Origin: JAEUIZ01 sp046155605
GTDB taxonomy: Bacteria > Planctomycetota > Phycisphaerae > Phycisphaerales > UBA1924
Direction of reading: 5' to 3'
Length of the DNA stretch: 21,599 nucleotides
Assembly: GCA_046155605.1 (NCBI GenBank)
Contig: JBJXFQ010000109.1
Span: 1-21,599, forward strand
Part shown: positions 5,961 through 14,734 of the stretch, piece by piece
How the letters are laid out: the number at the start of each line of letters is the position of its first letter
Position numbering within the stretch: position 1 is the stretch's first letter
Made by a program: the position numbers and the translations under genes
Notes under the pieces: model-generated
What the model saw: only the letters and a program-made list of their open reading frames with translations
Databases searched by the model: none
Told to the model about the DNA's origin: nothing

Positions 5961-7976
5961 ATGAACCGGGGCATGAGCGACGGCGCTCCGCGTGAGCATG
6001 ATCGGCAGAACCCGCCGGGGGCCCGCGGCTACGCTCCGCTCATGCGCTGGGGCATTCGTCGGAAGTTGATGCTCGGAATCGGAGCGCCGCTGCTCGTGCT
6101 CGCGGCGATGTCGGTGCTTCTCGATTTCCGCGTGCAACGGAAGGAAGCGCTGCGACGCACCGAGGCGTACCTCTCCAAGGAGTCGCAATATCACGCGGCC
6201 CGATTCGAGACGCAACTCCAACTCCTCGCCCAGGTGGCGCGTTCGACGGCGTTGTTTCTTGATACGCACCCAATCGTCCCGGAGGCCGAACTCTACGAGA
6301 TCCTGCGTCGCAATGTCGGGCAATCGCCCTTGATCTACGGATCGTGCATCGCGTTCGAGCCCCTCTCGTTCGATCCCGGACGTCGCCTGTTTGCTCCGTA
6401 CGTCTACAAGGGTGTCGGGAGCGAGCCGGGACGCGGCGCGGACGGCCTGCTGCGGATGGACGTGGCCGACGCGTATGATTACACGGAGCCGAAGTGGGAG
6501 TGGTTCAACGGACCTCGAAACTCCGGGAAGGCGATGTGGACCGAACCCTTTTTCGACGAGGGCGCGGGAAACGTCATCATGTGTACCTATGTCGCGCCGT
6601 TCTTCCGCGACGGCACGTTCCGTGGGACCGTTAACATCGACGTGAAACTCGAGGACCTCCAAGAGTTCGCGGGAACGATGCATTCGGGCGACGTATGGAC
6701 GATGATCCTCAGCCGCAGGGGCACGCTCGTCTCGTGGCGTGACCCGCAACTCATCATGCACGAGACGGCCGCCTCGCTGGGCGAGCGGCTCGGTCGCCCT
6801 GATTTCGCGGACCTGGGCCGACGCATGACCTCGGGGCGCACCGCGACGGAGCGAATCCTGTCTCCCGATGCGGCACGAGCGCCCGTGCTGATCTCGTACA
6901 CGCCGATCCGGTCGACCGGATGGTCGTTCGGGACGCTCGTCGATGAGGCGAGCGTGATGGGCCCGGTGTACCTGCAGACCCGTCAGCGGGCGATGATCGC
7001 CCTGGGATTGAGCGTCGCCGTGGTCGGCATCATCCTCTCCATCGGCGTCTGGCTGACTCGCCCGATCGAGCGGCTCGCGGAGGCGGTGCGGGTGCTGGGC
7101 TCGGGCGGGCTCGATGCGCCGCGCGTCGCCGCTCGGGGCCGTGACGAGATCGGCGACCTGGGCCGGGCGTTCAATACGATGGTGGGCCGACTGCGGGCGC
7201 AGGTCGAAACGCTGACGCACGAAACAAGGGCGCTCGAGAGCGTCGAGAGCGAACTTCGCATCGCCCGCGATATCCAGCGCTCGCTGCTGCCGAGGGTCTT
7301 TCCGCCGTTCCCTGAGCGACGCGAGTTCGACCTGCACGCCTTCAACGGGGCCGCGCGGCGAGTGGCCGGCGATTTCTACGATTTTTTCTTCCTTCCCGAC
7401 GGCCGGCTAGCGCTGATCATCGCGGATGTCTGCGGCAAGGGCGTGCCCGCCGCGCTGTTCATGGCGGTCGCACGCACCGTCGTACGCAACCTTGCGCTCA
7501 ATGGCCATTCACCGGCATCGCTGCTCGACGAGGCCAATCGAACACTCGAGGTCGAGAACACGCGGGGCCTGTTCCTCACGCTCATCGTAGCCTTTTTTGA
7601 GCCGAGCACAGGGCGTATGATCTACGCCAACGGCGGCCACCCGCGGCCCTATGTGCTCTCCGCCGACGGGGGCGTGCGGCAGTTCGGCAAGGTCACGGGC
7701 ACGGTCGTCGGCGTTCTTGGTGACCAATCGTGGGAGGAGGCCGAGGAGTCGCTCGCGCCAGGCGACATGGTCGTGATGTTCACCGACGGCGTCCCGGACG
7801 CGCGACGACCTGGGGGACCAATGTTTGGGGAGGAACGCCTCGCGGAACTGCTCGCGTCGCTTCCCGGTTCGCCGGCTGCCAAGGTCTGCGATCGGATCAT
7901 CGAGCAACTCGATGACTTTGCGACCCGCGACTGGCCCGATGACGTGACGCTGCTGGTGCTCAAACGAAGCGTGTGA
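5961..7976 (+). CDS. Membrane sensor PP2C/SpoIIE-type serine phosphatase (Cache-HAMP-SpoIIE)
   Basis: The product has 671 residues in RsbU-like architecture. Transmembrane segment 1 is about residues 36-54, followed by an extracytoplasmic Cache-like ligand domain of about 280 residues with the characteristic late block WTEPFFDEGAGNVIMCTYVA and FRGTVNIDVKLEDLQ. A second transmembrane helix is at about 344-365 and a HAMP domain runs to about 418 (TRPIERLAEAVRVLGSGGLD). A coiled coil precedes the phosphatase domain. The metal-binding acids are all visible: GDFYD (D471, D474), ADVCGKG (D489), FTDGVPDA (D609) and DDVTLL (D660, D661), so it should be active. The start is uncertain: ATGs at 5961, 5973 and 6042 all lack a good ribosome-binding site. 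Phosphatases of this type usually act on an anti-anti-sigma factor, but no such partner is next to it. Confidence 0.9.
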   Translation: MNRGMSDGAPREHDRQNPPGARGYAPLMRWGIRRKLMLGIGAPLLVLAAMSVLLDFRVQRKEALRRTEAYLSKESQYHAARFETQLQLLAQVARSTALFLDTHPIVPEAELYEILRRNVGQSPLIYGSCIAFEPLSFDPGRRLFAPYVYKGVGSEPGRGADGLLRMDVADAYDYTEPKWEWFNGPRNSGKAMWTEPFFDEGAGNVIMCTYVAPFFRDGTFRGTVNIDVKLEDLQEFAGTMHSGDVWTMILSRRGTLVSWRDPQLIMHETAASLGERLGRPDFADLGRRMTSGRTATERILSPDAARAPVLISYTPIRSTGWSFGTLVDEASVMGPVYLQTRQRAMIALGLSVAVVGIILSIGVWLTRPIERLAEAVRVLGSGGLDAPRVAARGRDEIGDLGRAFNTMVGRLRAQVETLTHETRALESVESELRIARDIQRSLLPRVFPPFPERREFDLHAFNGAARRVAGDFYDFFFLPDGRLALIIADVCGKGVPAALFMAVARTVVRNLALNGHSPASLLDEANRTLEVENTRGLFLTLIVAFFEPSTGRMIYANGGHPRPYVLSADGGVRQFGKVTGTVVGVLGDQSWEEAEESLAPGDMVVMFTDGVPDARRPGGPMFGEERLAELLASLPGSPAAKVCDRIIEQLDDFATRDWPDDVTLLVLKRSV

Positions 7977-8072
7977 GGCTGGACGGCGCGACGTGAAGCG
8001 CGGGGGAATTTCTTGAAGCGACCGCTCCCTGGCTCTGCCTCCTCGCGCTCTCCGCCAACGAGAGAGGCACAT

Positions 8073-9524
8073 CTACTGCGCGACCGCCGCTTCGCCTGGC
8101 AACGCCGAGTCGCCGTTCTCCCACCCGCCGCCGAGGGCTTTATAGAGGGCGACGAGGCTGGTGGTCATCGCGGCATCGCTCTGCGCGAGTTGGTCCTGGA
8201 GGAGGAAGAGCGCCCGCTGCGTATCGAGCACGTTGACGAAGTCGGTCAGCCCACGAGTCCACAAGTCATTCGCCAGTTCGACCGCGAGTTTGTCGGCGTC
8301 GACGGCGCGGGCGAGGGAATCGCGACGCTCACGGACGCGCGCGTACTCGACGAGCGCGTTGGCGACTTCCTCATAGGCCTGGAGCACGGCACGCTCGTAG
8401 GCGACGACGGCCTGCTCCTGTCTGGCCTCCTGCACGCGAATGTTGCTACGGATTCGCCCGGCGTCGAAGACAGGCCAGCGCACCGCCAGTGGGCCGGCGC
8501 TCCAGGTGCGGCTGTCGCCCTCGAAGAGCGTGCCCAGTTCACCGCTCTCGAGGCCGAATGAGCCGCTGAGTGTGAGCCGCGGATAGAGGTCGGCGGTGGC
8601 GGCACCGATGCGGGCCGTGGCCGCGGCGATGGAACGCTCCGCACGGCGGATGTCGGGCCTGCGCCGCAGCAGTTCCGCGGGCATGCCGATCGGAGAAACA
8701 GCGGGCGCTGGAGGCACCGGCGCAATCGCCGCAAGGTCCGGCGCGAGCGTGCCGGGCTGCTGGCCCAGGAGGATGTCGAGTCGGAACTCGGCGGCACGAA
8801 GTGATGTGACGAGCAGTGGAATCTGCGCCCGCGTGGTCTCGAGCAGGGCCGTGGCCTGCGCGACCTGAAGTTCGCTCGAGAGGCCCGCTCGGAGGCGATC
8901 GCGCGAGAGGTCGAGCGTGTCCCGCTGGATGCGGACGTTTTCGTGCGCGATGCCCAGGCGGGTCTGGGCCGATCGATACTCGGCGTAGTTACGGGCGACC
9001 TCAGCGACGAGGACCACCTTTGCATCACGACGAGATTCCTCGGCGGCGTCGACGTCGGCATCCGCTGCCTCGACCGAGCGCCGCACACGTCCGAAGAGAT
9101 CGACCTCCCAGGTGGCGTCGAAGCCGATGTCGTAGAGATCGGACTCCTCACCGGGCGGTCCGCCCGGGCCGCCGAAACTGTTCTTGCTGGCGCGCGAGTA
9201 CGACGCCGCGCCGTTGACATCGACAGAGGGAAGCCGATCGGCGGCGGAGATGCCGCGGAGGGCGCGGGCCTCGCGGACGCGTGCCGCGGCCTCTCGAAGA
9301 TCGAGGCTCCCGGCGAGCGCGCGATCAACCAGGCTGTCGAGCATGGGGTCGCTAAACCCGCGCCACCATTCGTGGAGATCGGGCGCGTCCGTGGTCAGCC
9401 CCGCTTCAAGCGCAGCGGGCCAAGCCGACGGCGTCTTTGTCTGCGGCGGCGAGTGCTTCGGCCCGACCGTGCAGCCAGCAAGCGCAAGAAGCGCGACCAG
9501 AGCGATGCAGTTGCGGTGGATCAT
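8073..9524 (-). CDS. RND efflux outer-membrane factor, NodT/OprM-type lipoprotein
   Basis: This 483-residue protein starts MIHRNCIALVALLALAGCTV, a lipoprotein signal with lipobox LAGC and lipidated Cys at 18. It is followed by the family's short VGPKHSPP and WWRGFSDPMLDSLVDRAL segments and two long helical repeats typical of the trimeric TolC-like tunnel (for example AAARVREARALRGISAADRLP in the first and ELLRRRPDIRRAERSIAAA in the second). It forms the exit duct of a tripartite pump. It is the last gene of the efflux operon, starting 18 bases after the RND pump stop. Length is normal for the family. The transported compound cannot be deduced. Confidence 0.95.
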   Translation of the reverse strand: MIHRNCIALVALLALAGCTVGPKHSPPQTKTPSAWPAALEAGLTTDAPDLHEWWRGFSDPMLDSLVDRALAGSLDLREAAARVREARALRGISAADRLPSVDVNGAASYSRASKNSFGGPGGPPGEESDLYDIGFDATWEVDLFGRVRRSVEAADADVDAAEESRRDAKVVLVAEVARNYAEYRSAQTRLGIAHENVRIQRDTLDLSRDRLRAGLSSELQVAQATALLETTRAQIPLLVTSLRAAEFRLDILLGQQPGTLAPDLAAIAPVPPAPAVSPIGMPAELLRRRPDIRRAERSIAAATARIGAATADLYPRLTLSGSFGLESGELGTLFEGDSRTWSAGPLAVRWPVFDAGRIRSNIRVQEARQEQAVVAYERAVLQAYEEVANALVEYARVRERRDSLARAVDADKLAVELANDLWTRGLTDFVNVLDTQRALFLLQDQLAQSDAAMTTSLVALYKALGGGWENGDSALPGEAAVAQ

Positions 9525-9542
9525 GTGAGTTCCGTGGTCGGT

Positions 9543-12500
9543 CTATGCGGTGGCGGTTGCGAGCGCCGGCGAATCAGCGACCTCGGACTCTTCCGGCTCG
9601 ATGTGCGGGTTTGGCGAACGCCGACCGGCGAGAAGGACGTAGATCGACGGCACGACGAAGAGCGTGAAGATCGTTGAGATCGCCATGCCGCTGACGAGAA
9701 CGATGCCGATGCTGTTGCGTGCCTCGGCTCCCGCGCCGCTGACGAGCACGAGCGGGAAATGGCCGAACACCGTGGCGGCGGATGTCATGAGGATGGGGCG
9801 GAGGCGGGTGGCCGCCGCCTGCTTCACGGCCTCTCGCTTGCTCAGGCCCTGCTCCTGCAAATGGTTCGCAAACTCGACGATGAGGATGCCGTTCTTCGCG
9901 ACCAGCCCGACGAGGGTGATGAGGCCGACCTGGGAGTAGATGTTGATGGTGGTCGCGCCGCTGGCGGTGAAGACGAGCGCGCCGGTGAGCGCGAGCGGGA
10001 CCGAGCCCAGCAGCACGATGAAGGGGTCGCGGAAACTCCCGAACTGAGCGGCGAGCACGAGATAGATCAGCCCGATCGCGAAGCCGAGCGTCGAAAGGAG
10101 CGTCGCGCCCTCGGTGCGCATCTGGCGGCTCTCGCCGGCGTAGTCGATCGCGTAGCCCGGCGGGACGATCTGCTTGGCCGCGGTTTCGAGCGCGCTCAGA
10201 GCCTCTTCCTTGGTCACACCCGGTGCCACGACGCCATAGACCTTGGCGCTGTTGCGCTGCTGGAAGCGAGTGAGGACGCGAGGGACGGTTTCGGTTCGTA
10301 GCGTGACGAGGGAACGGAGGGAGACGGAGCCGCCGTCGCGGGTGCGGACCTTGAGTTCGAGCAGTTGCTCGGGCGTGCGGCGCTGCTCGTCGCTCACCTG
10401 AGGGATGACCTTGTAACTTCGGCCCGCATAGTTGAAGCGGTTGACATAGCCGCCCGACAGCAGCACCGCGAGGTCGCGGCCGACGTCGGCCATATCAAGC
10501 CCGAGGTCGGCGACGCGCTTGCGGTCGATCTCGATGCGCGTCTGCGGCAGGTCGATCTTGAGGTCGGAATCAACATAAACGAACTTCCCGCTGGCGTAGC
10601 CCGCGCCGATGATCTGGTTGATCCACTGCTCCATCTGCGGGGCTTCTTCGGCGCTCGTGACCATCAGTTCGACATCGAACTGACCAGCGCCAGGCAGCGG
10701 TGCGGGACGGATCGCGATGGATCGGAGTTCTGGAATTTGCATCAGATTACCGATCACCTCGCCCTGGATCGGCTCGGTGGTGCGGTCGCGCTTGTCCCAG
10801 TCGACGGTCTGGATGCCGCCGAAGCCGCCGCCCATCGCGAGGTCGGCGATCTGGAAGAAGAATCGTGCTTCCTTGACGGACATGAACGCGTCGGCGACCT
10901 TCTTGAAGCCGCGGACCGTGTACTCAAGCGTCGCATCGGGCGCGGTCTGCACAAAGGCGAAGACAATGCCCTCGTCCTCGGTCGGCGCGAGTTCTTTTTT
11001 CGAGCGCTGGTAGAGCGGGGCCGCGGTGAGGCAGGCCGCCATAGACGCGATGACCACGAGCCACCACACGCGGAGGACGCCTCCGAGCACGAACTGATAG
11101 CCGTTGCGCAGGCGGTCAAAGAGATGGTTGACGAAGCGCGTGAATCGGCCTTCTTTGCCCCCCGCCGGGACCATCCACGCGCTCATGATGGGCGAGAGCG
11201 TGACGGCGACGATGCCGGAGATGACCACCGCAGCGGCGAGCGTGAACGCGAACTCGCGGAAGAGCATGCCGGTGAGCCCGCTCTGGAAGCCGATGGGCGT
11301 ATAGACCGCGGCGAGTGTTATGGTCATGGAAATGACCGGCGCAAAGAGTTCGCGCGCGCCGATGAGGGCGGCGTCGATCTTGCTCTTGCCCTCGCGGATA
11401 TGCCGCTCGACGTTCTCGACCATGACGATGGCGTCGTCAACGACGAGGCCGACGGAGAGCACGATCGCGAGGATCGTCAGCAGGTTGAGCGAGAAGCCGA
11501 AGAGGAGCATGGCGACGCACGCACCCACGAGAGAGACGGGCATGGCCACGAGCGGAACCAGCACGGTGCGAAGCGAGCCCATGAAAAGGAAGACGACGAG
11601 GGCGACGATGCCGATGGTCTCGGCAAGCGTTCGAGTGATCTCCTGGATCGCGTGATCCATGTAGTACGTGCCGTCGTAGGCGAGCGTCATTTCGACTCCG
11701 GCCGGGAGCGACGGGCGGACCTCCTCGATTCGCTTCTTGAGCAGCGCGGCGACCTCGAGTTCATTGGCGCGGGGCAGCGGCCAGACCGAGAGCCACATTG
11801 CGGGCTTGCCGTTGAACCCAGCCTCGCCCGTGGGCTCCTCGCTCCCGAGTTCGACGCGGGCGATGTCGCGCAGGCGCACCAGCGTGCCCTCGCGTTCGCG
11901 GACGATCAGATTCTCGAACTCGATGGTCGACTTGAGGTCCGTGTCCGTCAGGAGGTCGATCTGGACGTCGCGGCCCTTGGTCTTGCCGACCGCGGCAAGG
12001 AAGTTATTCCGACCCAGCGCGTCCCACACCTCGGCGGGCGTCACATCGAGGCCTTCCATCTTCGTCGTGTCGAGCCAGATTCGCATCGCCAGTTCGCGCG
12101 GGCCTTCGACCCCGACCCGCTGCACGCCGGGGATGGTCTGCAACTCGGGCTGCACCTCGCGAACCAGAAAGTCGTCGAGTTGCATGAGGCTGAGTTGCTG
12201 AGTCGTGAAACTGATGTAGAACGTCGCGTAGGGCTTGTCCGTGCGCTGGATGTCAACGGCCGGCGCCTCGGCATCGGCGGGCAGTCGGCTGCGGACCTGG
12301 TTCAGACGGGCGCTGATCTCGGCGAGCGCATCGTTGCTGTCGTGGTTGAGGCGCAGCCGCACCGTGACGGTGCTGACGCTCGATCGGCTGGCGCTCTCGA
12401 TGTAGTCGATGCCATCGATCGCGGAGACCGCCTGCTCGATGGGGGTGGTGATGAACCCGCGCACCGTCTCGGCGCTGGCGCCGACGTAGACCGTGGTGAT

Positions 12501-12677
12501 CACGATGGCGCTGGATTCGAGCCTCGGATACTGGCGCACCGCCAGCGCGTCGATCGACCGCCAACCGATGGCGAGGATGATCAGGTTGATCACGATCGCG
12601 AGAACGGGCTTCTTGATGAAGATGTCTGTGAAGGATCGCACGCTCGACTCCCGCGCCATGCGGCGCTGCTCCGCCAT
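9543..12677 (-). CDS. RND-family efflux transporter permease (AcrB/HAE1 type)
   Basis: This 1044-residue inner-membrane proton-drug antiporter has the usual length for the family. After an N-terminal helix (DIFIKKPVLAIVINLIILAI) comes the first periplasmic porter half, then six helices including GLVVDDAIVMVENVERH, with the proton-relay pair D414-D415. A second periplasmic half and a second helical bundle follow, the latter containing GLVAKNGILIVEFANHL with the partner Lys at 928. All three key relay residues are present, so the pump should be active. Two in-frame ATGs are possible: 12677 (GGAAG 4 bases upstream) and 12659 (GGAG 10 bases upstream). The gene lies between adaptor and outer-membrane factor, 65 and 18 bases from them. 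Substrate is unknown; control by a TetR repressor suggests small toxic molecules. Confidence 0.96.
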   Translation of the reverse strand: MAEQRRMARESSVRSFTDIFIKKPVLAIVINLIILAIGWRSIDALAVRQYPRLESSAIVITTVYVGASAETVRGFITTPIEQAVSAIDGIDYIESASRSSVSTVTVRLRLNHDSNDALAEISARLNQVRSRLPADAEAPAVDIQRTDKPYATFYISFTTQQLSLMQLDDFLVREVQPELQTIPGVQRVGVEGPRELAMRIWLDTTKMEGLDVTPAEVWDALGRNNFLAAVGKTKGRDVQIDLLTDTDLKSTIEFENLIVREREGTLVRLRDIARVELGSEEPTGEAGFNGKPAMWLSVWPLPRANELEVAALLKKRIEEVRPSLPAGVEMTLAYDGTYYMDHAIQEITRTLAETIGIVALVVFLFMGSLRTVLVPLVAMPVSLVGACVAMLLFGFSLNLLTILAIVLSVGLVVDDAIVMVENVERHIREGKSKIDAALIGARELFAPVISMTITLAAVYTPIGFQSGLTGMLFREFAFTLAAAVVISGIVAVTLSPIMSAWMVPAGGKEGRFTRFVNHLFDRLRNGYQFVLGGVLRVWWLVVIASMAACLTAAPLYQRSKKELAPTEDEGIVFAFVQTAPDATLEYTVRGFKKVADAFMSVKEARFFFQIADLAMGGGFGGIQTVDWDKRDRTTEPIQGEVIGNLMQIPELRSIAIRPAPLPGAGQFDVELMVTSAEEAPQMEQWINQIIGAGYASGKFVYVDSDLKIDLPQTRIEIDRKRVADLGLDMADVGRDLAVLLSGGYVNRFNYAGRSYKVIPQVSDEQRRTPEQLLELKVRTRDGGSVSLRSLVTLRTETVPRVLTRFQQRNSAKVYGVVAPGVTKEEALSALETAAKQIVPPGYAIDYAGESRQMRTEGATLLSTLGFAIGLIYLVLAAQFGSFRDPFIVLLGSVPLALTGALVFTASGATTINIYSQVGLITLVGLVAKNGILIVEFANHLQEQGLSKREAVKQAAATRLRPILMTSAATVFGHFPLVLVSGAGAEARNSIGIVLVSGMAISTIFTLFVVPSIYVLLAGRRSPNPHIEPEESEVADSPALATATA

Positions 12678-12742
12678 TCAACTTCCGCGTTTCACCGCTG
12701 CCGCGTGCCCGCGTCGCTCAAGCCTGTAGTAAGTAGTTGGTC

Positions 12743-14029
12743 TCAACCGCCGCCGGTCGCCGCCTTGGTCGAGGCCTCGGGACCAGGCCCCGATGCGCCG
12801 GCTGGTCCCGTTGCACCGCCCGGGCCTGACGGGCCGCTCGCCCCAGGCGGACCACCCGGCGCGCCCCCAGGCGGGCCTTCCAAGACCTTCACGCCGTCGC
12901 GCAGTTTGAACGATCCCGCAGCCGCGATTCGATCGCCGACCTTCAGCCCGTCGAGCACGATCACCTGTTCGCCGACGGTCTCGCCCAGCGAAACGAACTT
13001 CTGACGGGCTCGCATTCCCTCCCCCTTTTCATCGGGCGAGATGAGAAACACCGAGTTGCCGTAGGCCGCGCGGCGGACCGCCGTGGTGGGCACTGCCACG
13101 AGGGTCTTTGGCGCGTCGATGGGCACGCGGACTTGCACCGACATCCCCGGCACGAGCACTCCGCCCGGGTTCTTGACGAGCGCCCTCACACGCAGATTGC
13201 GGGTCTGGTTGTTGACGATCGCATCGGACGCCACGACGGTGATCTTCACAGGCTCGGCCCCGAGCATGTCGGCCTTGGCCATGACCGTGGTGCCGGGCTT
13301 GACGCGCGGCGCGTATTCCTGCGGGATCGCAAAGTCGAGGTAGATATCGTCGGTCAGTTCCTGCAGCGCAACCACGTCCGCGCCCTCGGCGAGGTATTGG
13401 CCCTCATGCACCGTTCGAAGCCCCGCTCGCGCGCGGAAGGGTGCCTTGATCGACATTTTCGCCAGTCTTGCCTCGACCTGCGCGACGCGAGCCTTGGCCT
13501 GGTCCACCTCGGCGACCCAGCGGCCACGATCGGCGCGAGTCGTATCAAGTTTGGTGCGAGCGCGATCGAGATCAACCTCGGCGATCGCGCGCGACTGCAC
13601 GCCCGTGAACCGCGCCAGCTCCGCCTCCGCCAGCTTGATCTGCGAATCGGCCTGCGCGATGTTGGCCTCGGCGACCCGCACCGCCGCCTTGACGGCCTCG
13701 AGGTCGGCGCGCTCCGTCGTGTCGTCCTGACGCAGGATCACTTGTCCCTGCTCGACGATGTCGCCCGATTGAAACCCAACCTCCCGCACCACGCCCGACA
13801 GTTCATTGCGGACGAGCACGGAACGCATCGCGATGACGGTGCCCACAAGATCGGCCGTCGCCTGCCATGGAATTTCCTTGGCAGCCACGAGTTCCGCGGC
13901 CTCCGCGGGCTCGAACCCCCCGGCCTCGGGCGCTCCCGGCTTCGCTTTGAGCAGGTTCATCGTGACCAAGCCGGCCCCGACGACCAGAGCGACCACCACC
14001 ACCGTGCCGATGACCCATGATCGACTCAT
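12743..14029 (-). CDS. RND efflux periplasmic adaptor (membrane fusion protein) with collagen-like C-terminal tail
   Basis: This 428-residue protein starts MSRSWVIGTVVVVALVVGAG. The N-terminal hydrophobic segment has no lipobox Cys, so it is probably an uncleaved anchor. Next comes the lipoyl/biotinyl-like half motif (LSGVVREVGFQSGDIVEQGQ), a helical hairpin of about residues 95-165, the second lipoyl half (APFRARAGLRTVHEGQYLAEG), beta-barrel and membrane-proximal domains. The last 44 residues (385-428) are Gly/Pro/Ala/Ser only or nearly so, with eight consecutive Gly-X-Y triplets. I know of no such tail in typical adaptors. The ATG overlaps the TetR stop as ATGA, and GGAG lies 7 bases upstream. 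The open frame continues upstream inside the repressor gene, which is a shadow. It links pump and outer-membrane factor. Confidence 0.95.
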   Translation of the reverse strand: MSRSWVIGTVVVVALVVGAGLVTMNLLKAKPGAPEAGGFEPAEAAELVAAKEIPWQATADLVGTVIAMRSVLVRNELSGVVREVGFQSGDIVEQGQVILRQDDTTERADLEAVKAAVRVAEANIAQADSQIKLAEAELARFTGVQSRAIAEVDLDRARTKLDTTRADRGRWVAEVDQAKARVAQVEARLAKMSIKAPFRARAGLRTVHEGQYLAEGADVVALQELTDDIYLDFAIPQEYAPRVKPGTTVMAKADMLGAEPVKITVVASDAIVNNQTRNLRVRALVKNPGGVLVPGMSVQVRVPIDAPKTLVAVPTTAVRRAAYGNSVFLISPDEKGEGMRARQKFVSLGETVGEQVIVLDGLKVGDRIAAAGSFKLRDGVKVLEGPPGGAPGGPPGASGPSGPGGATGPAGASGPGPEASTKAATGGG

Positions 14030-14685
14030 CGTGATCTCCTCACTGGCTTTGAACGGGGCACCGATGCCGCGCGACGCGAACGTGGCGCTGCGCCAGGTTT
14101 GGCCTTCGTCGCGTGCTCTCCGAGCGTTGCCGGGAGTTGGAGCATCGTTTCCAGCGTTCGACGAATGCGGTCCATTCGCTGCTTGTCGACCGGCGCGAGG
14201 CCCAACACACGATTGAGCCACAGCCCATCCATGGCGACGAGGATCGTCTCGCTGACGCCGCTCAGGTGTCCATCGTCCGCCACTCGCTGCCGCAACTCGG
14301 TATAGACCGCTCGCATCGGCTCGATCAGCCGCGGATTCTGCGCCAACGCGGCGAACGCCGCCGAGGAACTCCGCTGGCACTGCTCTGTCCAGCCCTCCTC
14401 GTCCGCGAGGTGCGCCAGCAGCGCCCGAGCCATTCGACCGGGTCCGGCGGGCGCGGCCTCATACGCCTCCGCCGAGCCCTCACGCCAGTACTCCGCGCAT
14501 CGAATCACCAGCGCCTCGACGAGGCTGTCCTTGTTCGGGAAGTAGTGCAGCAAGCCGCCCTTGCTCATCCCGGCCTCGGCGGCGACGGCCTCGAGCGTCA
14601 GGTTCGCGATCCCCTGCCGCACCACCACAGCCTCGGCGGCATCCAGCATCCGGTCTCGCAGCGCGGTCGCGCTCTCGTGTGCCAT
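14026..14685 (-). CDS. TetR/AcrR-family repressor of the efflux operon
   Basis: The 219-residue protein has the N-terminal TetR helix-turn-helix at about residues 29-49 (LTLEAVAAEAGMSKGGLLHYF followed by PNKDSLVEAL). It also has a helical ligand-binding part with SETILVAMDGLWLNRVLGL, which resembles a subgroup of AcrR-like proteins. The C-terminus is a basic extension (SRRAASVPRSKPVRRSR). It is the first gene of the operon and shares ATGA with the adaptor start, so synthesis is probably coupled and autoregulated. Two dyads immediately upstream are the likely operators. No ribosome-binding site precedes the ATG, and the -10 box is only 7 bases away, pointing to a leaderless message; the next in-frame ATG (codon 13) has no better signal. 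Confidence 0.93.
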   Translation of the reverse strand: MAHESATALRDRMLDAAEAVVVRQGIANLTLEAVAAEAGMSKGGLLHYFPNKDSLVEALVIRCAEYWREGSAEAYEAAPAGPGRMARALLAHLADEEGWTEQCQRSSSAAFAALAQNPRLIEPMRAVYTELRQRVADDGHLSGVSETILVAMDGLWLNRVLGLAPVDKQRMDRIRRTLETMLQLPATLGEHATKAKPGAAPRSRRAASVPRSKPVRRSR

Positions 14686-14692
14686 GGCCCGA

Positions 14693-14720
14693 ACAATACC
14701 GTCCAGACGGTCGGAGTCAA
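14693..14720 (-). promoter_or_regulatory. Promoter of the TetR-efflux operon
   Basis: On the minus strand, TTGACT (14720-14715) is separated by 16 bases from TATTGT (14698-14693). The -35 matches five of six consensus bases and the -10 four of six. Only 7 bases (14692-14686) separate the -10 box from the ATG at 14685, so the start of transcription should fall at or within a base or two of the start codon. No Shine-Dalgarno sequence is present. Confidence 0.65.
14698..14711. promoter_or_regulatory. TetR operator 1 (imperfect 14-bp dyad)
   Basis: ACCGTCCAGACGGT is a dyad with only the central two positions unpaired. It fills most of the spacer between the -35 and -10 boxes of the efflux operon promoter, where a bound repressor would block RNA polymerase. 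It shares both half-sites (ACCGTC, GACGGT) with operator 2. Confidence 0.8.
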
Positions 14721-14734
14721 CCGTCCGGACGGTT
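14719..14734. promoter_or_regulatory. TetR operator 2 (perfect 16-bp palindrome)
   Basis: AACCGTCCGGACGGTT is a perfect palindrome. It overlaps the upstream edge of the -35 box. Its centre is 22 bp from that of operator 1, about two helical turns, which puts two dimers on the same face of the DNA. Confidence 0.85.

Noticed and set aside
5814..7337. A 507-codon minus-strand open frame opposite the sensor phosphatase
   Set aside because: No domain or signal; the phosphatase domains on the plus strand account for the region.
8049..8065. CTCTC...GAGAG inverted repeat between the phosphatase and efflux gene ends
   Set aside because: Only 5 bp of stem, no T-run in either direction; too weak to call a terminator.
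10365..13004. An 879-codon open frame on the plus strand opposite the RND pump and adaptor
   Set aside because: It is antisense to two clearly recognised genes and its translation is rich in Arg, Asp, Glu, Gly and His without any domain, as expected from high-GC third positions read in reverse.
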